A stretch of 64,000 bases of DNA from Maribellus sediminis (GTDB taxonomy: Bacteria > Bacteroidota > Bacteroidia > Bacteroidales > Prolixibacteraceae), in NCBI RefSeq assembly GCF_011799805.1, contig NZ_WXUB01000003.1, forward strand, positions 186,001-250,000. The letters run 5' to 3'. Every line of letters begins with the position of its first letter. Within the stretch, counting starts at the first letter, position 1. The notes below the pieces were generated by a model that was not told where the DNA came from, did not search any database, and was given only the letters and a program-made list of their open reading frames with translations. Of this stretch, positions 26,471-33,147 are shown piece by piece. Both the position numbers and the translations under genes were made by a program.

Positions 26471-27271
26471 ATGGAAAAGAAAAGAATCCTTTATATTTCA
26501 CAAGAGATTACTCCCTACTTACCCGAAAGCGAAATGTCGGAAATTGCGCGATATTTGCCTCAGGGTGTTCAGGAAAAGGGAAGAGAGATTAGAACGTTTA
26601 TGCCTCGTTATGGCTGTGTTAACGAGCGGCGTAATCAATTACATGAGGTGATCCGCCTGTCGGGGATGAACCTGGTAATTAACGATACCGACCACCCGCT
26701 TATCATAAAGGTGGCTTCGATTCAGGCTGCACGTATGCAGGTGTATTTTATCGATAATGAAGATTATTTTCAGCGCAAGGCAGTGCTTGCCGATAAACAC
26801 GGAAAGGAATTCGAAGATAACGACGAACGCGCCGTGTTCTTTGCCCGCGGGGTACTGGAAACAGTAATTAAACTGCGTTGGGCACCCGATATTATTCACT
26901 GCCACGGATGGCTCACATCGCTGGTGCCGCTTTACATAAAAAAATACTATTACAACGATCCGCTGTTCAGCCAATCGAAAGTAATTTACTCGTCGTATAA
27001 CGACGACTTCAAAAATATGCTGAACAAAGATTTTAATAAAAAACTTTTACTCGACGGAATAACTGCTGACGATGTAACAGCGATCGACGAGCCTACTTAT
27101 GTGAATGTTAATAAGCTGGCAATTGATTATTCTGACGCCGTGATACAGGGAACTGAACAGATTAACCCGGCGGTAAAAGAATACATCAAAAAAAGCGGTA
27201 AACTGTTCCTCGATTACCAAACCAAGGAGAATTACATCGACGCGTATAACGAGTTTTACGATAAGGTGTAA
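26471..27271 (+). CDS. Glycogen/starch synthase N-terminal (GT5) domain protein
   Basis: The protein has about 266 residues from ATG 26471. It matches the N-terminal half of GT5 glycogen synthases: 'RILYISQEITPYLPESEMSE', 'IRTFMPRYGCVNERRNQLHE', 'VYFIDNEDYFQRK', 'ERAVFFARGVLETVIKLRW' and 'PDIIHCHGWLTSLVPLYI'. The C-terminal GT-B half, which holds the nucleotide-sugar site of full-length enzymes (about 480 residues), is absent, and the ADP-glucose-binding 'KxGG' near the start is not present ('PYLPES' stands there). It may be a regulatory or non-canonical protein and not an active synthase. It precedes a DUF4270 lipoprotein gene on the same strand. Confidence 0.85.
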   Translation: MEKKRILYISQEITPYLPESEMSEIARYLPQGVQEKGREIRTFMPRYGCVNERRNQLHEVIRLSGMNLVINDTDHPLIIKVASIQAARMQVYFIDNEDYFQRKAVLADKHGKEFEDNDERAVFFARGVLETVIKLRWAPDIIHCHGWLTSLVPLYIKKYYYNDPLFSQSKVIYSSYNDDFKNMLNKDFNKKLLLDGITADDVTAIDEPTYVNVNKLAIDYSDAVIQGTEQINPAVKEYIKKSGKLFLDYQTKENYIDAYNEFYDKV

Positions 27272-27413
27272 CACCAATTTTGTTAAAAGATCAAAATTAA
27301 ATTTTAAAAACCGGAATTTTACAATGATTGCCGGAATGCTCTCGTTGTTTTTTCATACGTTTGTGTAATTTTTCAGAAAAACAACAGAGCTTAAATATTA
27401 AATCAGAAAGCAG

Positions 27414-28778
27414 GTGAAACACAATACAAATCGGATTTTTAAATACGCAGGAGTTCTCTTTCTAATGGCACTCCTTTTTTCAGCTTGTAACAAGGAAAAC
27501 GATCTTGGCATCGAGATTCTTCCGGGAACCGACCTCATTAATGTCCACAATGCTGTAATTAAAGATCAGCTGGGTGCGTATGCCAACAGCGAGTTTGGAA
27601 TTGTGACCAACAGATCGGGTTACAATTTGATCGGAAGTTTGCAGGATGAGGCTTTTGGAAACACCACCGTAAATTTCGCCACACAACTTCGGATTACGAC
27701 TTATACCGATTTTGGCGCAAATCCGGTAGCCGATTCCACTTTTTTGTTTTTGTACTATCGCAGTGTTTATGGCGATACCTTAACAGCCCAAAATTTAAAA
27801 GTGTATGAATTGGAAGAAATGTTGTATGACGACCAAAAATATACACAGGATATTGATCTGAAATCAATGGCATCGGACCAGGTGATCGGCGAGATCGTTT
27901 ATACCCCCAAAGTAGAACTCGATTCGGCGTCACAGGATACCTTGTACCAGGTGATAAAAATACCTATCGATAACGAATTCGGGCAAAAACTTATTTCAGC
28001 CGATTCAGCCGACATGGTGATCATCGACTCATTTCTGACCAATATTTGTAAAGGAATCTATATTGAATCAGAAAAAGTAAATACTCCGGGAAGCGGCGCG
28101 TTGATGCGCCTGGAAGCTTCGTCAAGCAATACTTTCCGGGGGTCGGCACTTTTGGTTTACTACAACAACGACAGCAACATTGTTGCCGAAGAACCGGATA
28201 CCTTATCCAAGGCATTTCTGATCACCCAGTTTAGTGCCCGGGTAAATAACATTGTACACGATTACTCGGGTACAGCGTTTGTCAACGATCTGGATCAGGG
28301 TGTTGAGCAGGAAGACTATATCTACATACAACCAACCGGTGGCCTGAAATCGCATATTACTGTTGGCGAATTAACAGGATGGCGCGACTCACTGAATACA
28401 GCAATCAACAAAGCCGAACTGGTTTTCCAGATCGATACGATAGCCAGCGACATCGAAAAATATCCGCCACCGACCAGCCTCACACTTACTTTTATTGATA
28501 AAGACAGTATTGAGCGCTTACCGATCGATTACTATTTCAGCCCAAACTACTACGGTGGTTATTTGAGGGAAGATTATACTTATCATTTTAACGTAACCCA
28601 ACATGTTCAGCGTGTGATCAACATTCTTGATCCCGATGACGATGCTTATGTGGGTAACCAGGGTTTTGTTATTACTACAGGACAAACCAGTGACAATCCG
28701 CGACGTGTAATTCTTGAAGGTACCGGACGCGAAACCGGCGTTCAGCTGATTATTACCTATTCGAAATACTTGCAATAA
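27414..28778 (+). CDS. DUF4270 lipoprotein
   Basis: The 454-residue protein begins at a GTG (27414); no ATG upstream keeps the signal peptide and the next internal Met falls inside it. The lipobox is 'LLFSACNKEN'. DUF4270 features follow: 'DLGIEILPGTDLINVHNAVI', 'GSLQDEAFGNTTVNFATQLR' and the C-terminal 'YTYHFNVTQHVQRVINI'. The family is confined to Bacteroidota, is predicted at the outer membrane and has no proven function. Placement after the glycogen-synthase-like gene seems characteristic, although the 142-bp gap may hold a separate promoter. A strong terminator follows. Confidence 0.88.
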   Translation: MKHNTNRIFKYAGVLFLMALLFSACNKENDLGIEILPGTDLINVHNAVIKDQLGAYANSEFGIVTNRSGYNLIGSLQDEAFGNTTVNFATQLRITTYTDFGANPVADSTFLFLYYRSVYGDTLTAQNLKVYELEEMLYDDQKYTQDIDLKSMASDQVIGEIVYTPKVELDSASQDTLYQVIKIPIDNEFGQKLISADSADMVIIDSFLTNICKGIYIESEKVNTPGSGALMRLEASSSNTFRGSALLVYYNNDSNIVAEEPDTLSKAFLITQFSARVNNIVHDYSGTAFVNDLDQGVEQEDYIYIQPTGGLKSHITVGELTGWRDSLNTAINKAELVFQIDTIASDIEKYPPPTSLTLTFIDKDSIERLPIDYYFSPNYYGGYLREDYTYHFNVTQHVQRVINILDPDDDAYVGNQGFVITTGQTSDNPRRVILEGTGRETGVQLIITYSKYLQ

Positions 28779-28792
28779 AGCGATTCAATTAT

Positions 28793-28833
28793 AAAAAGAA
28801 AAGGGCAGATCTTCAGATCTGCCCTTTTCTTTT
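28793..28833. terminator. Bidirectional terminator between DUF4270 and DUF4252 genes
   Basis: GGGCAGATC and GATCTGCCC (28803-28824) form a perfect stem flanked by A-rich sequence to the left and T-rich sequence to the right. It can therefore stop both the plus-strand DUF4270 transcript and the minus-strand sigma operon. Confidence 0.88.
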
Positions 28834-28846
28834 TCCTGTTGCCTTC

Positions 28847-29794
28847 CTATTTTGTTGTAATGTGAATTTCAGATTTTTTACCGTCTTTACCCGGTTTATT
28901 TACTTCCACTTTTTCGATGTCTTCCTTATTCAGTTCTTTGATCTCGTCGGCACTCACCTTTTTACCGTTGAGGTAGTAAATTACACTGTCGCCGGGATAA
29001 TTCAGAAAAATGGGTTGGCGACCATATTTCTCTGCCATTTCGCGGTACTTCTCGGCCATTTCCATTTGTTTTTGAGCCTGCATTTCGGCTTGTTCCTCAA
29101 TCTTCCGTATTTGTTCTTCCGAAAGCTGCGACTGACGCTCTGCCATTTCGCGGGCGCGGGCAGCCATTTCTTCAATGCGCGCTTCATCAATATAAGGCTC
29201 ATAAGCTCCGTACGGACTCTTATTATCGATTTTATAGAGGTTCTCCAGTCCACGTAAGTTCATGGCTTTGCTGAGTGAAGCCACATTTGCCAGATCAATC
29301 TTTCCATCCAATTCAACCAGGCTGGTAACGGTGTTCGAGTTTGTTACAAGTGCAAGCGAACTGATCTCTCCGTTTTTCTTTTTGAGGTACACTTTTACAT
29401 CTTCTCCCATCCTTTTCTCGGTTTTCAGCAAAGTGTAATCACCGGTGTTGTAATGCGCGAGAATATCCTTGTACACCTTTCCCAGATCAGTTTCTGATTT
29501 TTTCGCGCCGGTATTGGCCTGTTCGTTAAAAGCCATATAAGCATTGCCAAACTTACTTTGCGAAACCACCAGAATATTATCCAGGTTCTTTAAAGCTGCG
29601 GCCACTTCAGAATCTTTATCCAGATCCTTCTTCTTCATGTACAAATCGAACATATCACTGCTCAGCATGCTCGCACTAAATCCGTCCTGTTCGGAATAGT
29701 TCGTCGTCAGCTGTTTAAAAAAGCCCTGTACATCCTGTGCCTGTACCGTAACCGTAATCCCGATCAGCAGTACCATTAAAATCATTTGTCTCAT
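28847..29794 (-). CDS. DUF4252 protein, secreted
   Basis: The 315-residue protein has a signal peptide ending 'TVTVQAQD'. The DUF4252 region covers about residues 20-170 ('VQGFFKQLTTNYSEQDGFSA', 'LKNLDNILVVSQSK', 'VTSLVELDGKIDLANVASLS'). It is followed by a striking charged helix of about 60 residues rich in E, M, A, R and Q ('MAARAREMAERQSQLSEEQI' and on), likely a coiled coil. The C-terminus is short and basic. The gene ends an operon with an ECF sigma factor and a small single-pass protein; in Bacteroidota this trio recurs, and the DUF4252 protein may be a regulatory partner or target. The mechanism is unknown. Confidence 0.82.
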   Translation of the reverse strand: MRQMILMVLLIGITVTVQAQDVQGFFKQLTTNYSEQDGFSASMLSSDMFDLYMKKKDLDKDSEVAAALKNLDNILVVSQSKFGNAYMAFNEQANTGAKKSETDLGKVYKDILAHYNTGDYTLLKTEKRMGEDVKVYLKKKNGEISSLALVTNSNTVTSLVELDGKIDLANVASLSKAMNLRGLENLYKIDNKSPYGAYEPYIDEARIEEMAARAREMAERQSQLSEEQIRKIEEQAEMQAQKQMEMAEKYREMAEKYGRQPIFLNYPGDSVIYYLNGKKVSADEIKELNKEDIEKVEVNKPGKDGKKSEIHITTK

Positions 29795-29875
29795 CGTTTT
29801 ATTTTTAAGATTTTATTTCAATTCTCTATCCGTAATTATTTCCAATTCTCTGAACTCGGAACTTTAAACTCTGAA

Positions 29876-30310
29876 CTAATTCAGGATTATCTCAACATCT
29901 TTATCTACCCAGAGTACCAGCATATCCTGTTGCTCCTCGGGTTGCAAACTGCTCGATAGTTGATAAAGTGCCTGTTCCATTACAAAAAACTGATTTTCCA
30001 TTTCTCTTTTCTGCTCTTTTCTGAAATCGATATAAACCGAAAGCAAAACCAAAACCACTGCAGCCGCCGAACTAAATGAATACCAACGCATCCTTCGCGT
30101 TTTTCGCTGCTCCTGCTTTTCGAGCACGCCGTTAAAAAGCGATTCTTCCAAATCGTCAGGAATTGCTGCCTCGTTTTCGAAGTAGGCAAACAAATCCTCA
30201 TCCGCACCTTGATTTTCTTCGGAAGCAAGCAGTTCCATCAACTCCTTTTCTTCTTCCAGCGAAGTCTCTCCTCTATAATATTTGTCGAGCAAATTTTCCT
30301 GATTGGTCAT
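29876..30310 (-). CDS. Small single-pass membrane protein, probable anti-sigma factor
   Basis: The 144-residue protein has an acidic N-terminal helical region ('LLDKYYRGETSLEEEKELMEL', then many D and E), a basic junction ('EKQEQRKTRRMRW') and one membrane helix at about residues 77-95. A short C-terminal domain outside the membrane completes it. 'YYRGETSLEEEKEL' is the usual opening of small Bacteroidota anti-sigma factors. It starts 38 bp inside the end of the sigma-factor gene, which is typical of a co-translated inhibitor. Function is inferred from this context and topology. Confidence 0.72.
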   Translation of the reverse strand: MTNQENLLDKYYRGETSLEEEKELMELLASEENQGADEDLFAYFENEAAIPDDLEESLFNGVLEKQEQRKTRRMRWYSFSSAAAVVLVLLSVYIDFRKEQKREMENQFFVMEQALYQLSSSLQPEEQQDMLVLWVDKDVEIILN

Positions 30311-30806
30311 AATCGTACTTTTTTTCTACTTCTTCTTTAACTTTCTGTCGCGCCCTCGAGAGTATCACTCTGATGTAGGGCACCTCGTAACCGGTCATCT
30401 CACTTATTTCGTCAAACTCAAATCCATCGATATCACGCAGCCTGATCACTTCGCGGTATTTCTCCGGCAATGCGTCAATGGCCGATCGAACATGTTCAAA
30501 TTTTTCTTTTGCTTCCAGTCCGCTATCTTCACTGGCCAGGTTCAGAATTTTATGTTCTTCGTTTTCCCCGATCCTGGAAGGTCGTTTCTTTTTTAGCAGA
30601 TCGAAACTGTGGTTTTTGGCCATCGTAATGATGTAGGCTGTCTGGTTGTTACACCGCACCAGATCGTTCCTTTTGTCCCACAATTTCACCATCAGATCCT
30701 GCAAAGCATCGCGCGTTTCCTCTTCGTTTTTTAATATCCTGAACAACATCGGATACAACTTTCGCGAAAATGGAATAACCGTATTTTTAAACTCCTCTGT
30801 GGTCAT
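30273..30806 (-). CDS. ECF-type RNA polymerase sigma factor (second locus)
   Basis: The 177-residue protein shows region 2 in 'FSRKLYPMLFRILKNEEETRDALQDLMVKLWDKR' and 'NQTAYIITMAKNHSFDLLKKKR', and region 4 in 'IDALPEKYREVIRLRDIDGFEFDEISEMTGYE' with 'YIRVILSRARQKVKEEV'. It leads the operon sigma / anti-sigma-like / DUF4252. The presence of a small single-pass inhibitor in place of a FecR protein indicates that it responds to an envelope signal other than TonB-dependent import. Confidence 0.93.
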   Translation of the reverse strand: MTTEEFKNTVIPFSRKLYPMLFRILKNEEETRDALQDLMVKLWDKRNDLVRCNNQTAYIITMAKNHSFDLLKKKRPSRIGENEEHKILNLASEDSGLEAKEKFEHVRSAIDALPEKYREVIRLRDIDGFEFDEISEMTGYEVPYIRVILSRARQKVKEEVEKKYDYDQSGKFARQIL

Positions 30807-30916
30807 CTGTTACATGAGACGATTTGCTGTTGAATTTATAACAAACCTATGGTAAATTTCAGGCATTTTTATTTTAAAGTCGGCGTAACATTTCTTTCAA
30901 TCTGAATTCAAATGCT

Positions 30917-30924
30917 TACTTTTG
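30917..30924 (+). promoter_or_regulatory. Bacteroidota -7 promoter element of mntP
   Basis: TACTTTTG matches TAnnTTTG exactly and lies only 9 bp before the ATG at 30934, so the transcript would be leaderless or nearly so. Confidence 0.6.
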
Positions 30925-30933
30925 CCGCTCGCA

Positions 30934-31503
30934 ATGACTGTTTTCCAATTCATAACATTTTTACTGATCGGCCTGGGACTGAGTTTCGATTCCTTTGCAG
31001 TTTCTGTATCTGTTGGTTTGCTGCGTCGCGACATCCGCTTTTTCCAGGCCTGTAAAATTGCCTTTTCGCTGGCCTTTTTTCAGGGTGTATTTCCTGTAAT
31101 TGGCTGGATGATCGGGAATGTAATTGAAGAACTTATTTCTACAATCGATCATTGGATAGCCTTTGGACTGCTCTTTGCTATCGGCGGAAAGATGATCTAT
31201 GAAGGTATAAAAGACGAAAATGCTTTAACTCATTTAAATCCTTTTAAACTGACAGTTCTCATTGGCTTATCGATAGCAACCAGCATCGATGCCTTTGTGG
31301 TTGGAATTACTTTTGGCTTTCTGGAAACTCCGATTATTTTTCCGGCGGTGGTTATCGGATCAGTAACTTTTATTGCTTCGATGTTGGGGCTTTTGTTTGG
31401 CAAAAACATTCCGGCTAAACGCAGTCACCAGTCCTTAATCCTGGGAGGAATCATTTTAACACTTATCGGGATAAAAACACTGGTTGAACACCTGTGGTTC
31501 TAG
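30934..31503 (+). CDS. mntP: Manganese efflux pump MntP
   Basis: The protein has about 189 residues from ATG 30934 and six membrane helices. The family's paired acidic motifs are visible: 'GLGLSFDSFAVSVSVGLL' in the first helix and 'LSIATSIDAFVVGITFGFL' in the fourth, both with the membrane-embedded aspartate. MntP exports Mn(II) and protects against manganese excess. A TTG 12 bp upstream lies inside the promoter element, so the ATG is preferred. The stop codon overlaps the end of the convergent lipoprotein gene by four bases. No manganese riboswitch-like leader is possible, because the leader is nearly absent. Confidence 0.93.
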   Translation: MTVFQFITFLLIGLGLSFDSFAVSVSVGLLRRDIRFFQACKIAFSLAFFQGVFPVIGWMIGNVIEELISTIDHWIAFGLLFAIGGKMIYEGIKDENALTHLNPFKLTVLIGLSIATSIDAFVVGITFGFLETPIIFPAVVIGSVTFIASMLGLLFGKNIPAKRSHQSLILGGIILTLIGIKTLVEHLWF

Positions 31504-31907
31504 TCATCCAGTTTATTGATCTGAAGAATAACTGAATAATCATCAGGATCTGTCTCAACCGACAAATCGGGATAAGGCAAAACATCCGTCAGAATAATTT
31601 CAAAATTCTGAATTGTATCTTTTTGATTATCGTAGGTGCTTAAAACCAGCTGATTTTCTGTTTCTGTTATAAAGGACATATAAACCCTGGCTTCACCCTG
31701 CCAGATACAGGTTGCACCAATCGGACAACGCGAATCGTGAATACTGTCGATTCTGATAGTGAGTTTTTCATCCATCGACAAGTAATTCCGTTGAAGGTCA
31801 AACTTCTTTTCTGTACCATATTGAAATACCCCGGACTCGTACACTTCAGTTTCGCACGAAAAAAACAGGAACGGAAACACAATTAATATGAATAACAGTT
31901 TTTTCAT
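31500..31907 (-). CDS. Small lipoprotein with a CPxGxxCIWxGEA motif
   Basis: The 135-residue protein has a lipoprotein signal ending 'FLFFSCETE' (Cys near residue 18). The mature part contains 'IRIDSIHDSRCPIGATCIWQGEARVYM', a pattern with two cysteines around a Trp-Gly that recurs in small uncharacterised Bacteroidota lipoproteins, followed by beta strands. A disulfide between the two Cys is likely. Function is unknown. It is transcribed alone, tail-to-tail with mntP. Confidence 0.78.
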   Translation of the reverse strand: MKKLLFILIVFPFLFFSCETEVYESGVFQYGTEKKFDLQRNYLSMDEKLTIRIDSIHDSRCPIGATCIWQGEARVYMSFITETENQLVLSTYDNQKDTIQNFEIILTDVLPYPDLSVETDPDDYSVILQINKLDD

Positions 31908-32045
31908 TTATTGCAATATATATTACAGACGCATCAGCGAAAAAAAGGTTGCGTGGCTTTTTCCGAAATAAATGAAGCAGAATCAATTGTCATCAGTCAT
32001 GATGGAATACAATCACTCACCCTGATTGTGCCTTCAAAACTATCG

Positions 32046-32482
32046 TCTCTTTCTACAGTTAGCTACCCTTTATACACAAATACAAGGAATGAGCGATTTT
32101 GATCACCTCCAGAAATTCGGCGCATTATAGGGTACCTTTTCAATGCTTTGCCGCAATTGCGCCGATTTTGTAGGATCATTAACCCCGGGCGACACTCATC
32201 CGTCAGCAGACGGATTCATTCTGCCCGGGGCTGAATGATTAAGGACTTTCAGCCCTACAAATGGCAAAACTTGTTTTTGAGATTTAAAAAAAAGCACTGA
32301 AAGTGCGTTGTATTTTAGCCCAGGCCAAAGTAATTCAAAGAATTACGGCGGCCTGGGTTAAAATTGCATAATGTACCTCGTCCGGCGAAGAAGGCTGATC
32401 GAAGCTGAACAATTGTTCCGGACGAAAATGGAGCAGAATCTCGCAAAGATGTGTATAAAGGGTAGATTCCTGTAGAGAGGGA
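32046..32482. repeat. Multi-hairpin REP-like cassette between imperfect inverted repeats
   Basis: This element fills most of a 780-bp gap (31908-32686) that holds no convincing gene. Its ends are 33-bp inverted repeats that differ at a handful of positions (32046-32078 and 32450-32482), sharing CTACAG and CTACCCTTTATACACA on the plus-strand reading of the left arm. Inside lie five hairpins: TCGGCGC/GCGCCGA (32117-32165), CCCCGGGC/GCCCGGGG enclosing ATCCGTC/GACGGAT (32183-32230), GCACTGAAAGTGC (32294-32306), AGCCCAGGCC/GGCCTGGGTT (32317-32359) and TCGTCCGG/CCGGACGA (32378-32425). The CTGAAAG loop also occurs in the repeats flanking the transposase remnant at 42 kb. Confidence 0.6.
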
Positions 32483-32686
32483 ATGAGGGAGAGTCGGCGA
32501 AATTCTGTTAGATTTTAATTTCTCATTGTAGTTTCCCGTCAATCGCGATTGTTTTATAAGATTGAATTTACTGTTTTTACGAAAAAAGCTTACTTTCATG
32601 CCATTAAAATTGTTTAGTTAGTAAGTAGTGCATGGAACTCGTCCCGATGTATCGGAACTCGTTTCACAGGTCCAAAAATCAATCAA

Positions 32687-33136
32687 ATGTCTTTAATCAG
32701 GGTCACGAGGAAATTTCATTTCGAAATGGCGCATGCCTTGTATCAATACGATGGAATTTGCCGAAACATTCATGGTCACACCTATCATTTGGAAGTCACT
32801 TTACTGGGTGAACCAAAATCAGAGCCGGGTCATCCGAAAGACGGAATGGTCATCGATTTTGGTCTGCTTAAAGAATTGGTGCAGGATAACGTTGTGAAGC
32901 ATTTCGATCATGCTCTGGTGGTAAATTCCCTGTTCCCCGACGATCACATCGAAGCCTTCAAAAAAGGTACCGAACGTTTGATCACGGTCGATTTTCAGCC
33001 CACCACTGAAAACTTGTTGCTACATTTTGCAGAAATTCTTCAACAAGCTTTCCCTTCAAACGTTTCACTTTTTAGCATGCGACTTTTCGAAACATCGAAT
33101 TCGTATGCCGAATGGTTTGCAACTGATAATCCGTAA
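32687..33136 (+). CDS. queD: 6-carboxytetrahydropterin synthase (QueD/PTPS family)
   Basis: The 149-residue enzyme converts dihydroneopterin triphosphate to 6-carboxytetrahydropterin in the queuosine pathway. Zinc ligands are seen at His16 ('FEMAHALYQ') and His29/His31 ('RNIHGHTYHLEV'), with catalytic Cys25 in 'YDGICRN'. 'KDGMVIDFGLLKELVQ' and 'FDHALVVN' follow, and 'PTTENLLLHFAEIL' gives the catalytic glutamate. Length is slightly longer than E. coli QueD (about 120). No preQ1 riboswitch is visible upstream and no other queuosine gene is near. polA starts 12 bp downstream and is probably co-transcribed. Confidence 0.92.
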   Translation: MSLIRVTRKFHFEMAHALYQYDGICRNIHGHTYHLEVTLLGEPKSEPGHPKDGMVIDFGLLKELVQDNVVKHFDHALVVNSLFPDDHIEAFKKGTERLITVDFQPTTENLLLHFAEILQQAFPSNVSLFSMRLFETSNSYAEWFATDNP

Positions 33137-33147
33137 TACATAAAAAT

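Noticed and set aside
32315-32599. A 94-codon minus-strand frame in the repeat region, and similar frames at 31911-32102 and 41912-42124.
   Set aside because: They are translations of repeat DNA; for example the same 'PLYT' string appears in two because of the inverted repeats.
32600-32686. A preQ1 riboswitch before queD.
   Set aside because: No preQ1 aptamer pattern (C-rich pseudoknot with A-rich tail) is visible in the leader.
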